In this document: positions 46,593-55,013 of the stretch, piece after piece
How the letters are laid out: the number at the start of each line of letters is the position of its first letter
Position numbering within the stretch: position 1 is the stretch's first letter
Source: a virus
Direction: 5' to 3' (one strand)
DNA length: 64,000 nt
IMG/VR virus record: IMGVR_UViG_3300034104_005002
Location: 97,055-161,054 of that record
The notes under the pieces: generated by a model
What the model saw: the letters and a program-made list of their open reading frames with translations, nothing else
What the model was told of the DNA's origin: nothing
The model's database searches: none
Program-made: the position numbers and the translations under genes

Positions 46593-46985
46593 TTAGTTTT
46601 TGTAAGAAATATTTTCGTTAAAAAGTTCTACTAGATCCTGGAAATAATATTCGACTTCTTCAGGATTTCCTTTCCCCAGTTCCCAGGCCTTATCAAAAAT
46701 CCTGTTTGCCTTTGGGTGATTGACCATATTGTATTCTGCAATCAGGTCGGTTTGGAATTCATTTTTCAGTCTATCTTGTTCTTCATAATAATGCTTTAGG
46801 TGGGCATTATATGATACTTCATCAAGAACCTTTTCTTCTACACAGTTCTTTGGTGGTTTGAAATCATCATCAAATTGCCTTTTTATCCCTACCATTACCC
46901 CTTTGCGATAGTAATAAATGGTCGTATAGTCGTCCTTTTTGGCAATTGATACCGATGTTGTTTGATAATAAGCAAGTGGTTTCAT
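46593..46985 (-). CDS. paralogous protein family A, 130 aa
   Basis: MKPLAYYQTTSVSIAKKDDY ... TIYYYRKG and a helical half ending with ELGKGNPEEVEYYF. It is a paralogue of 55227-55616 (MKPFEYYSNYQIQYPNKKDY). Start at 46985 by that comparison. Function unknown. Confidence 0.65.
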   Translation of the reverse strand: MKPLAYYQTTSVSIAKKDDYTTIYYYRKGVMVGIKRQFDDDFKPPKNCVEEKVLDEVSYNAHLKHYYEEQDRLKNEFQTDLIAEYNMVNHPKANRIFDKAWELGKGNPEEVEYYFQDLVELFNENISYKN

Positions 46986-47093
46986 GATGTCTTTAGCAAG
47001 GGTCAACTGGACTTTGACTGTCCTGTGACTATTATAGGGCAAATGGCTGGGATTTAAAGGGATGATGCGTATGTGATGCGTATGTCGTGCAGA

Positions 47094-47258
47094 TTATTTG
47101 TTTTTAATAATTACAGGACACGATTTGACTACTTTCTGAATTTCTGCCATAATTTCCTTTTTTTGAGTCTCAGTGAGACTAGGATTGGTTATCAATCTTT
47201 TATAAAGCTCGAAAACCTGATTACAAGTGAGAAGTGTTAGAAGAAACAGATTAAACAT
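47094..47258 (-). CDS. small protein with hydrophobic N-terminus, 54 aa
   Basis: MFNLFLLTLLTCNQVFELYK may be a signal or membrane segment, followed by a helix (ETQKKEIMAEIQKVVK). Overlaps the upstream stop by 8 bases. Confidence 0.55.
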   Translation of the reverse strand: MFNLFLLTLLTCNQVFELYKRLITNPSLTETQKKEIMAEIQKVVKSCPVIIKNK

Positions 47259-47658
47259 TTAGAATTTCCCTGGCTCGTTTTTCTACTGAATCGGGATAGT
47301 ATCCCAATTCTTTCTTTTTATTTTCTACGGCCTCGTGCAGACGACAGACGGTCTTTCGATCAGGAAGTTTTCGACCAAAAATCTTTTTGAGTTCCTCATA
47401 ATTTTTTAAATCGGCTAGAGTGCATTTAAAATTAGCCGGATAAAGAAACCCATAACAATAAGGGTAATTATTAATCCATAAGGGCAATATTTTAAAGGTT
47501 GGGTGTTGAAGAGTGCATGAGTATTCGTCATGGATTACAATAGTCGTATCCGGGTCATCTAGATACTGATTGATAATTTTAGACAGGGCCGGGGAAGTCG
47601 GCTCGTTCCTGATAAGAGTCAGGAAGAAATAATTAACTTTTTTGAGAATTTCTTTCAT
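47251..47658 (-). CDS. hypothetical protein, 135 aa
   Basis: MKEILKKVNYFFLTLIRNEP onward; beta-rich centre and basic helical tail. Middle gene of a coupled group (47094 to 48202). Confidence 0.6.
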   Translation of the reverse strand: MKEILKKVNYFFLTLIRNEPTSPALSKIINQYLDDPDTTIVIHDEYSCTLQHPTFKILPLWINNYPYCYGFLYPANFKCTLADLKNYEELKKIFGRKLPDRKTVCRLHEAVENKKKELGYYPDSVEKRAREILNV

Positions 47659-47912
47659 AATTTAGATAGAGAAGGATCTTCTTTTTTACACTTACCAACG
47701 GTTTCATCCCAGGCAACTCTAAAATGCGTATCAAAATCATCAATAAAATATTGTAGAAACTGATAAGAAGCATTCATCAGGGCTTCGGCCTTCTTATAAT
47801 CTCGCTCTTCAAGTGCAGTAATAGCAGTCTCAATGACCTCACGAACACTACAAGCATTACAGATGGTTCCTTCTAAGGAATTCATGGATTCCCATACTTT
47901 ATCATAATCCAT
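47655..47912 (-). CDS. hypothetical acidic helical protein, 85 aa
   Basis: MDYDKVWESMNSLEGTICNA onward, with four Cys/His-like positions (CNACSV). ATGA overlap with the downstream gene. Confidence 0.6.
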   Translation of the reverse strand: MDYDKVWESMNSLEGTICNACSVREVIETAITALEERDYKKAEALMNASYQFLQYFIDDFDTHFRVAWDETVGKCKKEDPSLSKL

Positions 47913-48202
47913 TAATTATTCTCCTTTGGTGGTTTAATTTGTTGAAACGGTACATTTAGGGTGTCTGCATAAGAAACCGGACAATTTTCAGCTGTTCCGT
48001 ATTTGGCGACCCATCGGTTCAGGAGAATCTTAGCAGATTCCCTCCTAAAAGCAAAGGCCTCGCTTTTTTTATCGAAAAACTCCTGGGATTTTGGTGGAAA
48101 CTCGTGGGCCTCGACAATCAGATCATATTCTTTTTGATTCACAAAATCTAGATATTTTTGCCTATTCTCTTCGGATGGATTTTCAATTAGGTCTTCAATC
48201 AT
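47912..48202 (-). CDS. hypothetical helical protein, 96 aa
   Basis: MIEDLIENPSEENRQKYLDF onward; predicted helical. Shares one base with the downstream start (TAATG). Confidence 0.6.
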   Translation of the reverse strand: MIEDLIENPSEENRQKYLDFVNQKEYDLIVEAHEFPPKSQEFFDKKSEAFAFRRESAKILLNRWVAKYGTAENCPVSYADTLNVPFQQIKPPKENN

Positions 48203-48314
48203 AAGTCATCGGGATCCCCAAATCCAAGAAATACAGGGTGTCGTGGAAGTTCTTTTTGTGTACTTAATTATAATAACCCAAAAACACACCAGATTTTATC
48301 TCCAGTGTGCCAGT

Positions 48315-48926
48315 TTAAAAAGTGTCCTTTAGGTCTTGGAGCATTTTCTGTAGTTTTTTATAACGATTGATATAATGAAAAAACAGCCGCAATGTATTGA
48401 ATGCATCATCAGATGCCCTATGTGGCTCACCAATAAATTCTAGTTTGTTTCTAGAAAGTGCCGACTTTAGGCCACCTCTTGAGTTTCGCCCACTGGTCAT
48501 TTGTTGGAAAACATAAAGAGTTTTCACATCAAAAATTCGCCTTCCAAAAAAAGGAAAATTGATGCTCCTTTGATTAAACTCTTCTTTAAGTTCTGATGCA
48601 TCTGAAGAAAAGCCAGACCCACCCCAACAAATTGGATTAACGAAACAATCATAAGACCTTATAATTTTCCCCAATTCTTCGGCCACAGTCTCATGAGAAA
48701 CCGACTTCTCTTTGATAATTTCGTCGGTAATTCCTGTGAGTTCGGTGATAAATGGAGTGATTGGTTCTTGTGGGTCAAGATACCAATTGAATTTTTTAAT
48801 TTCTTCTGGTTTTATAGGAGATGCAACTGCTATACCAACCTCTATGATTTTAGGGGTGGTCCCGTCATTTTTATTGTTTAGTTCCAAATCCAGCGAAAGG
48901 TAGTTGATGTTTTTAGGTTGGTTCAT
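48315..48926 (-). CDS. DEDDh 3'-5' exonuclease (DnaQ/RNase T-like)
   Basis: Exo I SLDLELNN (Asp13, Glu15), a middle CWGGSGFSSDASEL (Asp109) and Exo III HRASDDAFNT (His169, Asp174) form the DEDDh site of the RNase H fold, 203 residues in length. It may trim RNA or DNA ends, or scavenge nucleotides. Stands alone with no polymerase domain. Confidence 0.87.
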   Translation of the reverse strand: MNQPKNINYLSLDLELNNKNDGTTPKIIEVGIAVASPIKPEEIKKFNWYLDPQEPITPFITELTGITDEIIKEKSVSHETVAEELGKIIRSYDCFVNPICWGGSGFSSDASELKEEFNQRSINFPFFGRRIFDVKTLYVFQQMTSGRNSRGGLKSALSRNKLEFIGEPHRASDDAFNTLRLFFHYINRYKKLQKMLQDLKDTF

Positions 48927-49083
48927 TAGAGTCTAAGATTTGAGTAAGTGAGTCAACAAGTTTTCCCAGAAGTCTGGCTCTTTGTGGTGGAGTATTGGGA
49001 CAATCCCACAACATATCAACAAATCTATTAAGCCGAGGAATAATTTCTACTCGGATTTGTTGTTCTTTATCAGTGTAGGTCAT
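48913..49083 (-). CDS. small helical protein, 56 aa
   Basis: MTYTDKEQQIRVEIIPRLNR onward; start at 49083 because the earlier frame overlaps the upstream gene. Overlaps the exonuclease start by 14 bases. Confidence 0.6.
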   Translation of the reverse strand: MTYTDKEQQIRVEIIPRLNRFVDMLWDCPNTPPQRARLLGKLVDSLTQILDSNEPT

Positions 49084-49084
49084 T

Positions 49085-49273
49085 TTAGATGTCCTCTTGG
49101 TCACTGAATACTTTGGCAAATTCTTCGGTGGCTTCAAATGCATATTGGGCTGCCATAAAAAAGATTTTCCGCCTCTCTTGTTCGGTAACAGTACCAAGAC
49201 CTTGAGCAGTTTTTGCCCATTCAATAAAGAGAGTTTGGCCGATGTCAACAAATCGTTGGTCACTAAAATTCAT
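49085..49273 (-). CDS. small helical protein, tail shared with a chimera, 62 aa
   Basis: MNFSDQRFVDIGQTLFIEWA ... EATEEFAKVFSDQEDI. The same unit forms the C-terminal half of the protein at 18820-19119. Confidence 0.65.
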   Translation of the reverse strand: MNFSDQRFVDIGQTLFIEWAKTAQGLGTVTEQERRKIFFMAAQYAFEATEEFAKVFSDQEDI

Positions 49274-49402
49274 TTGGAGTTTCTCCTTTGTGTGTGATTG
49301 TAGTTTATGGGAAAATTGAGTCTTATGGGTTGTAGTGTGGTGTCCGTGAAGTTTTCTCCTAGATTATAAGAAGAGCGGACCCAATCCATCATTCCCATTT
49401 AT

Positions 49403-49627
49403 TTACTTTTTAAAGATATTTTTGATTAAGTCAAAAATGCTTTCACGTTCTTCATAATACTTTGCATCAGGTCCACATTTTCCTATCCAGGCTCGTTCAA
49501 AATCACAAAATTTGATTGAAGTTCTTCCATCTACTGGACTTGGTGGTTCTTGAAGTTCTGGATGTGTACAAGTACTATAAAAATGGGCAACTTTATGATA
49601 CTTGCAATCTTTACATAGTTTAGTCAT
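49403..49627 (-). CDS. Cys-rich zinc-binding-like protein, 74 aa
   Basis: CKDCKYH, CTHPEL, FCDFER and KCGPDAKYYE are the four blocks of a small phage zinc protein family ('C.DCk......C.HP......C...R....CGP.gk.f'). Start at 49627. Confidence 0.75.
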   Translation of the reverse strand: MTKLCKDCKYHKVAHFYSTCTHPELQEPPSPVDGRTSIKFCDFERAWIGKCGPDAKYYEERESIFDLIKNIFKK

Positions 49628-49628
49628 T

Positions 49629-49835
49629 TCAATTCTTTTTAAAGAGTTTGTAAATCGCATCCGCGACAGCCAGGGCTTCTTCGGGTTCCATTGTAATATG
49701 AATTTTGCGGTTCCCCTTTTCCCAATAAGAAATAGTGCAACCATCAGTATCAACCACGATATTCTGGTCTTCTACGGTATAATACCATTCATCACCAGTA
49801 TAAATGCTGATTTGGGTGCTAGTTTCGACAGCCAT
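49629..49835 (-). CDS. hypothetical protein, 68 aa
   Basis: MAVETSTQISIYTGDEWYYT onward; beta strands then helix EEALAVADAIYKLFK. It lies one base from the next gene. Confidence 0.6.
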   Translation of the reverse strand: MAVETSTQISIYTGDEWYYTVEDQNIVVDTDGCTISYWEKGNRKIHITMEPEEALAVADAIYKLFKKN

Positions 49836-49957
49836 TGGAAAACCTCCTTTGTGGATGAGTATATTATAAATTGGGATTGGGTTAATCTAGATGCTTCTTG
49901 TGCCAGTTAGTCAAGTGTCCTTTAGGTCTTGGAGTTTTTTATTTTGTTGTTTTGTGT

Positions 49958-50221
49958 TCATGGGTCTACATAAGTTTCCAAGTAAGCAATAATTTTATCA
50001 AGATAATATTCTTCGGTCAGCTTTGCGGCAGGACAGAACCCTAAATGTTTGTTATGGGTCATGAGGAACCACCTCATATTTTCTCCATCGCCGCCAACGA
50101 CAACATGAAGAAGTGAGTAAAGTTGAAGAAACTTCACTGTATCAATGTATCTGTTCGGAATTTGTAGAATTTCCGAGGCCTTATCGGCGGCTTGTTGTAG
50201 AATTTCTTTTTCGGTGGTCAT
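49958..50221 (-). CDS. DUF2384 (MbcA/ParS)-like protein, 87 aa
   Basis: KFLQLYSLLHVVVGGDGENM followed by RWFLMTHNKHLGFCPAAKL matches the 'L..l....gd...a..Wl..pN..LgG.P..ll' pattern of the MbcA/ParS antitoxin-like domain. No toxin gene is adjacent; other phages carry such lone proteins of unknown role. Confidence 0.55.
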   Translation of the reverse strand: MTTEKEILQQAADKASEILQIPNRYIDTVKFLQLYSLLHVVVGGDGENMRWFLMTHNKHLGFCPAAKLTEEYYLDKIIAYLETYVDP

Positions 50222-50222
50222 T

Positions 50223-50600
50223 TTAAATATCATCAGATGAAAAGACTAGATTTTCCGGAAGAGCCTCAACATCTAGTTTGGCTCTCAGGTGTCTAATAAT
50301 ATCCATGGGTTCTTGCGAGTTGTTCCAGTATTTTATTTTATAATATCCCGATGAAATCCAATTTGGAGAATTAAAACAAAACTGTCCGGGGACATAAATT
50401 CCATAGCAAAGAATCTTCATATCTCTCTTTTTCACATAAGGACCCTTTCTAACTGCGGCTATCCAATATCTGGTCCTATACTTTTTAAATGTGAATATCT
50501 CTTGAAAGAAGTTGTTTTTAACATCTTCCCTAAGAATATTATAGGTCCAGTTATCAAAGTCAAACAAGTCCGAAGATTTAAGTCTTTCGTTGTCAGTCAT
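50223..50600 (-). CDS. hypothetical protein, 125 aa
   Basis: MTDNERLKSSDLFDFDNWTY onward; the 8-base overlap fixes the start. Beta-rich, aromatic. Function unknown. Confidence 0.6.
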   Translation of the reverse strand: MTDNERLKSSDLFDFDNWTYNILREDVKNNFFQEIFTFKKYRTRYWIAAVRKGPYVKKRDMKILCYGIYVPGQFCFNSPNWISSGYYKIKYWNNSQEPMDIIRHLRAKLDVEALPENLVFSSDDI

Positions 50601-50706
50601 TTTCTCTTCCAATTGGAACAATAAAAATCAGATGGAGCCATAATGAAAGAGACAAAAATAAAGCAACAAAAAGACCTATAATAAAGGGGATTTCGTCTTT
50701 AGTCAT
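50593..50706 (-). CDS. small membrane protein, 37 aa
   Basis: MTKDEIPFIIGLFVALFLSL, one transmembrane helix with a short hydrophilic tail. Overlaps both neighbours. Confidence 0.6.
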   Translation of the reverse strand: MTKDEIPFIIGLFVALFLSLSLWLHLIFIVPIGREND

Positions 50707-50879
50707 CGGTTCATCCAGTCCCTCAAATCAACAATTTCATACCAATCATACCTATTTGATATTTCATCCCATTTTTCTATTGCTTCCTCTTTGGTTTCGT
50801 AGCATTCAATCCAATCACCGGTACAGTCAGAAGGATAATATTCGTCTCCAGCAATCAAAAGGTAGTGCTTAGTTGACAT
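50703..50879 (-). CDS. small phage protein 'YYPS...DWI', 58 aa
   Basis: HYLLIAGDEYYPSDCTGDWI followed by a T-EEA helix and YDWYEIVDLRDWM. This layout is known from many small phage proteins of unknown role. Start at 50879. Confidence 0.7.
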   Translation of the reverse strand: MSTKHYLLIAGDEYYPSDCTGDWIECYETKEEAIEKWDEISNRYDWYEIVDLRDWMNR

Positions 50880-50959
50880 TAGATTTTTGTGAGGTACAAG
50901 ATTATTATAGGCCAAAAATGACCCCCGTAAAGTGCATATGTTCCAGTTCGTCGAGTGTC

Positions 50960-51073
50960 CTATTTAAGACCGCCCATAAACGAATAAGATTCTGCGTCAC
51001 CCCATTGAAGCCCAACAGAGACGTAGCGCGAGATAATGAAGTCTTCCCATAAAGATTTAAAAAAGTTAATCAT
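50960..51073 (-). CDS. small protein downstream of terminase-like gene, 37 aa
   Basis: MINFFKSLWEDFIISRYVSV then GLQWGDAESYSF. Overlaps the terminase-like stop by 4 bases. It shows no resemblance to a nuclease domain. Confidence 0.55.
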   Translation of the reverse strand: MINFFKSLWEDFIISRYVSVGLQWGDAESYSFMGGLK

Positions 51074-51819
51074 AATTCGTATTCACGTTTAAAGGCATCT
51101 TCCCCAATATTTTTAATCACTTCTTCCTTCCAATTATTGTCTAGCCTAGGAATATCTCTCCAATCATATTCAGATAATGAATATTTGTTTATACCATCCT
51201 TTGCATCTTCAACCAGCTCATTAAAATAACTACCTTCTTTTTTGGTACTTGCGATGATTATTTTGGGGGAGTTATTGCGACCAAAGAAAGAAGCCAATAA
51301 ATTCTGAGAAGTATAGTACTCCATAAACGCAAATTCATCTAAAAATGCGTGAGTATATTCCCAATTCTCCCAAGTTTCAGGGGTAGAAATATTTGTTACT
51401 ATTTTTACCCTAGAATTATTTTTAAGTATTATCCACATTGAGGTTCTTTTTACTATTCCGGGTTTAATCCAATCGGGTAACTGTTCATATGTATTATAGA
51501 ATCGTTCAAGTAAATATTTTGAATTTTGATAACTAAAACTACTAATCACAATATTGCAATTAGATTTAAAAATTGCCTGATGTAAAAGATAGAATAATGG
51601 AACCGATGATTTGCCAAATTGTCTTGGGGCCTTTATAAGATTGTATTTGTTTTTATGAATTTTTTTGACAATTTCTTCTTGGGCGGGATAAAGAAGAAAA
51701 GGCGCATTATCTTCTTTAAGCGAAGAAAATTTCACATAATTGTTAATAAAATAAATTGGGTCATTAGAACATTTAATTGATTCTGAAAAATGAAGAATTT
51801 TGTTTAATAAGTTAATCAT
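51070..51819 (-). CDS. terminase large subunit ATPase domain only (T4 gp17-like)
   Basis: Start at 51819 (an earlier TTG frame exists). Walker A KAPRQFGKSS (Lys70), AFLDEFAF as Walker B with Glu162, and a coupling segment IIASTKKEGS appear in the gp17 order. The protein ends at FKREYEL, exactly where the nuclease domain should begin, so 249 residues remain versus about 550-610 for a full subunit. It may be a split or vestigial terminase or a different packaging/repair ATPase. Confidence 0.75.
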   Translation of the reverse strand: MINLLNKILHFSESIKCSNDPIYFINNYVKFSSLKEDNAPFLLYPAQEEIVKKIHKNKYNLIKAPRQFGKSSVPLFYLLHQAIFKSNCNIVISSFSYQNSKYLLERFYNTYEQLPDWIKPGIVKRTSMWIILKNNSRVKIVTNISTPETWENWEYTHAFLDEFAFMEYYTSQNLLASFFGRNNSPKIIIASTKKEGSYFNELVEDAKDGINKYSLSEYDWRDIPRLDNNWKEEVIKNIGEDAFKREYEL

Positions 51820-51820
51820 A

Positions 51821-51946
51821 TCAAAAGGGTTGAATGTGGTCAAGAATACTTACAATAAAAGGCAGCATAAGAAAAAACAATAGCCAAGAAATTTGGACTA
51901 ATTCAAGGCAAATCCAAAAAAGAAAAATCGGATAAAGAAAATACAT
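51821..51946 (-). CDS. small membrane protein, 41 aa
   Basis: MYFLYPIFLFWICLELVQIS continuing WLLFFLMLPFIV: two hydrophobic helices. Couples by TGATG to the upstream gene. Confidence 0.55.
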   Translation of the reverse strand: MYFLYPIFLFWICLELVQISWLLFFLMLPFIVSILDHIQPF

Positions 51947-52848
51947 CACACAATATTGTTTATAAAATTCCTATCAGGAACGAGGCTCTGCTGATTCCTC
52001 AACATTGTACCATTAAACCCGTCCATTAGCAAGAGGTTGTACCCTCGGCTCCAGGCGCTCTGCAGACCAGAAACATTAGACCGAAGAGGCCAAGAGTGGT
52101 CCGTATCAAATATAATTGGCTTATTACTCTTAGAGAATTGTCCTTTACTTAGGGCAGTAAAAGTCGGACCAAACCAATCTGCTCCTGTATTTTTCATCCA
52201 TACTGATTCATCTCTACCACTAGATGCTCTAATCCCCCGAGCATAAGAAACGCCAACTGGTTTATTCGTCCACTTGTTAATCCATTTTACAACTTGTCTT
52301 TGGAACCAGTTGGCGGATTGAGACATCAACTCATTTCCAACCTCATAAATGACATTATCATAAGGTTCAAGAATTTCTACGACTTCTTTAACATGGGCTC
52401 TTTGAAATTTATTCCAGGGGCCTCTTGTATGAACAAGTTCGTGTGCCTTTGGTCCTAGACCATTGAATGGATGATTCTCCCAGGCTAGGGGAAAAATATC
52501 AGGAATAGAACCTTCAAAAAGAACGACTCCGGTTACAATGTCTCTTTTTTCGGCTCTTTTTACGGCATCTTCTAGATTTTTATAAAAATTCTTGTTTAGA
52601 GAACCGTCTTTCTTCCAGGGACCGTTTTTGATTCTTACAATACCGGGAGTATTACTACCCCATTGTGATTGAGAAAAGTTTGCTCCTTTTGTTTCTACTG
52701 TCCAGAGTCTTGTGAAGTTCCCGGTTATCTTATCAATTCCTATTTTTTCACCACCAATTGTCTGAACAGTGTTCCAGGTGTGATTACCAGCAAGGCGAAT
52801 TTTCTTTCCGTCTTTGTAGAAATTTTTACCTTTTATGGTGATAGCCAT
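51946..52848 (-). CDS. glycoside-hydrolase-like TIM-barrel protein, 300 aa
   Basis: The start MAITIKGKNFYKDGKKIRLA is the beta-strand head common to clan GH-A enzymes. GNHTWNTVQT, FTRLWTVETKGA and EVGNELMSQSA (a likely NE acid/base) follow the (beta/alpha)8 order, and FDTDHSWP then FNGTM lie late. It would cut a host polysaccharide during adsorption or release. CCTAAATAGT lies about 20-30 bases upstream. Confidence 0.72.
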   Translation of the reverse strand: MAITIKGKNFYKDGKKIRLAGNHTWNTVQTIGGEKIGIDKITGNFTRLWTVETKGANFSQSQWGSNTPGIVRIKNGPWKKDGSLNKNFYKNLEDAVKRAEKRDIVTGVVLFEGSIPDIFPLAWENHPFNGLGPKAHELVHTRGPWNKFQRAHVKEVVEILEPYDNVIYEVGNELMSQSANWFQRQVVKWINKWTNKPVGVSYARGIRASSGRDESVWMKNTGADWFGPTFTALSKGQFSKSNKPIIFDTDHSWPLRSNVSGLQSAWSRGYNLLLMDGFNGTMLRNQQSLVPDRNFINNIV

Positions 52849-52866
52849 AATCTTATTAAGAATTCC

Positions 52867-52878
52867 GACTATTTAGGG
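52867..52878 (-). promoter_or_regulatory. late-promoter-like CCTAAATAGTC
   Basis: Minus-strand CCCTAAATAGTC 19-30 bases before the hydrolase-like gene. Confidence 0.45.
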
Positions 52879-53031
52879 TTAGTCCCATATGATAAAGAAG
52901 TCTGATGCTGAAGATGATTCAGTTTTGGTTTCTGCTACAATTTTAAATGTACTTTTAAGTTTATCTAAAGTATAATCTACTTCCCAACAACCCCAAAAAG
53001 CTACGACAAGGACAAGAGTGGCTTCACCCAT
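52879..53031 (-). CDS. small membrane protein, 50 aa
   Basis: MGEATLVLVVAFWGCWEVDY, a short transmembrane segment with a Ser/Glu/Asp-rich tail. Ends right before the late promoter of the next gene. Confidence 0.55.
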   Translation of the reverse strand: MGEATLVLVVAFWGCWEVDYTLDKLKSTFKIVAETKTESSSASDFFIIWD

Positions 53032-53042
53032 ATAATGCGTTG

Positions 53043-53405
53043 CTACCCCACTACTCGGTTGACAAGCACGGATCTAATCTTGCCGGCGAAGGTAACATTC
53101 TCATTATAGGCTATCCTGGAAGCGTAGACCGGTTCGCCATTGGATGTCTCAAGATTTGAAGCTCTAACAATTCTTGGTTCACTTTCAAGAGCCATGGAAA
53201 CCGTACTAACCGACAGCTGAGCCTCTTCAGAGATTTGTTCAATAGTAAACCAAATGTTTTCGGGAGAGAATCTTGGCTTAATTTTTTTCCCCATTATTGT
53301 CTTCCACTGTACTTTGTGCTTGCGGGAAGGTTTATTCTTTTCGGCCCAGTCGTTGATGATACTTAGGCACTTTTTAAGATGTTCGTCTTGTTCTTGTTCA
53401 GTCAT
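53043..53405 (-). CDS. winged-helix/HTH protein, 120 aa
   Basis: The start at 53405 is by the 8-base overlap. Residues 60-95 (WFTIEQISEEAQLSVSTVSM, ALESEPRIVRASN) form an HTH with 'sv.TVS.aL', as in small winged-helix DNA binders. Probably a phage regulator. Confidence 0.65.
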   Translation of the reverse strand: MTEQEQDEHLKKCLSIINDWAEKNKPSRKHKVQWKTIMGKKIKPRFSPENIWFTIEQISEEAQLSVSTVSMALESEPRIVRASNLETSNGEPVYASRIAYNENVTFAGKIRSVLVNRVVG

Positions 53406-53646
53406 TACTATGCTCCATACAGATTTTAATACTCGATAAACAACAGTTCCATCCATTGTCAAAATCATCATAAATCGGGTCTTGTGATTCTGGAATAACA
53501 TCCTGAAAGTGTGTCAAAACCTCATCTACTGCCATATTGACTTTTACACTCCAATGGGTTCTCTCATACTCGGGGTCATAAAAGACAGATTTGATACCAT
53601 CAAAAAGTTTTTGGCGAAACTCACTTGCGGGTTCTCTCAAATCCAC
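53398..53646 (-). CDS. hypothetical acidic protein, 82 aa
   Basis: MDLREPASEFRQKLFDGIKS onward; helical with two Cys near the end. Overlaps the regulator gene by 8 bases. Confidence 0.6.
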   Translation of the reverse strand: MDLREPASEFRQKLFDGIKSVFYDPEYERTHWSVKVNMAVDEVLTHFQDVIPESQDPIYDDFDNGWNCCLSSIKICMEHSND

Positions 53647-53692
53647 ATAACCTCTTTCGTCAATGGGTGCATTAAGTATCCGTTGGAGGTAC

Positions 53693-54115
53693 TTATTTGG
53701 AGTTGATTCTGGTGGAGGGGGATTCTTCTTTTAGTTCATATTCTCCTACTTCATTAGAAGTATATGTATTTTTGGCCCATTCTAACCACTGGTCAGCGGT
53801 CATATTATAATACCCATTAGGTCCGACACTAGAAAGTAATTCTCCAAATATAAGTGCTACTGTTTTCCAGTCATTACTTTCTGGTTTAGTATCCCTAATG
53901 ATTTTATTAGCATCTTTAACTAATGATTGATGGGCCTCATAGCCTTTTTTAAAAACAACCCAAAAAGGTTCTCCCATAGGATACGCCCCATAAATTGTTT
54001 TATAAGCCTCTTCTGCGGGAGTTTTTGTTTTTTCTATCTCTTCAAGAAACTCCAATTTACTTTGAAGTACCTTGATTTCTGATTTTACCTTTTCGATTTC
54101 GTTATCAAAAGTCAT
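53693..54115 (-). CDS. hypothetical protein, 140 aa
   Basis: A coiled-coil head (FDNEIEKVKSEIKVLQSKLE) followed by AYKTIYGAYPMGEPFWVVFK, KGYEAHQS, a segment I have seen in phage proteins ('W..F..GYEA'). Function unknown. Confidence 0.6.
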   Translation of the reverse strand: MTFDNEIEKVKSEIKVLQSKLEFLEEIEKTKTPAEEAYKTIYGAYPMGEPFWVVFKKGYEAHQSLVKDANKIIRDTKPESNDWKTVALIFGELLSSVGPNGYYNMTADQWLEWAKNTYTSNEVGEYELKEESPSTRINSK

Positions 54116-54641
54116 TTTCAAATTCCTCCAATTGTTGTTTCTTAATCTCTAGAATTCTTCCGGTCTCTTTATGAACAAGTTCCTGAAGTTCTAATTCGCG
54201 TGTCATCAAATGTTGGGGTCCGAGTAAATCGTGATAAACCTCAATTCTTGCCATATGGCACATATGAAGCAGCTCAAAAAAATCTTTCTCAAGTTGAATT
54301 CCCTCACCTAGCTCCCTACCCAAAAGAGTCTCACAAACAGACTTATGGGCAATGAATTGGAAGTCCCACCACCTCCCATAAGGGTCAATTTCTTCTTCTA
54401 CGTGAGAAGGAGAACATCCATAATCATCATAATCCTCGACGGAGATATAAACAAATTCTCCGCAAGATTGATTATTGTCCCAATAACGTTCATTAAAGTG
54501 AGACAGACTTAGAATAGAGTGTGTAGTAAATTTTTTGATGCCTCCAAAACTATATGTTGGTTTTACGAAAGCAACGAAAACTGGTTCGCCAGCACTGATT
54601 TCAGTACGAGTGATGCAACAAGAAGCAGAAAAACATCCCAT
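54105..54641 (-). CDS. conserved phage protein 'MGC....C.IT...I..G', 178 aa
   Basis: The start MGCFSASCCITRTEISAGEP with Cys3/Cys8/Cys9 and GEPVFVAFV is the head of a recurring phage protein type of unknown function. A 'DYDDYGC' acidic loop and a helical C-terminal half follow. Confidence 0.65.
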   Translation of the reverse strand: MGCFSASCCITRTEISAGEPVFVAFVKPTYSFGGIKKFTTHSILSLSHFNERYWDNNQSCGEFVYISVEDYDDYGCSPSHVEEEIDPYGRWWDFQFIAHKSVCETLLGRELGEGIQLEKDFFELLHMCHMARIEVYHDLLGPQHLMTRELELQELVHKETGRILEIKKQQLEEFENDF

Positions 54642-54662
54642 GATAATTAAGTGTGTTGGATT

Positions 54663-54836
54663 TTAATAAAGTACAATATCGTCATTATCTTCATAATCAT
54701 TAACAATCTGAACATTATATAATCTATGTTCAAGTATTGCATCCACCATACGAGCAAGCATTGAATCATCCCTCACCTTCATTATTTCTTCTATGGCCTT
54801 TGACCTAGTAATTCTTATAGTGCTATATGGGCTCAT
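54663..54836 (-). CDS. small phage protein 'MSPYSTIRITRSKA', 57 aa
   Basis: MSPYSTIRITRSKAIEEIMK, then ILEHRLYNVQIVNDYEDNDD: a common small T4-like phage type. Confidence 0.65.
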   Translation of the reverse strand: MSPYSTIRITRSKAIEEIMKVRDDSMLARMVDAILEHRLYNVQIVNDYEDNDDIVLY

Positions 54837-54842
54837 AAATTT

Positions 54843-55013
54843 TCAATCCTTGGTATAATGTTGAGCATTTACAGTCTCGGCTATTAAAATCTTTTCAAAG
54901 GCTTCTCCAATACTGTCTGCGATTCCCTCATAATGGTCAACCCCATCAGGACCAGTAATTAGTTTCCAGCGATAATTATTATCTTGTGGTTGGTAAATGA
55001 TTTCAATTTTCAT
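54843..55013 (-). CDS. small protein, 56 aa
   Basis: MKIEIIYQPQDNNYRWKLIT onward; two strands and a helix. Couples (ATGA) to the upstream gene. Confidence 0.55.
   Translation of the reverse strand: MKIEIIYQPQDNNYRWKLITGPDGVDHYEGIADSIGEAFEKILIAETVNAQHYTKD

Noticed and set aside
48199-48265. Peptide-like stretch ending RHPVFLGFGDPDDL before the gene at 48202
   Set aside because: No start codon; a stop precedes it and a TATAAT box lies just upstream. Could be a gene relic, but too short to call.
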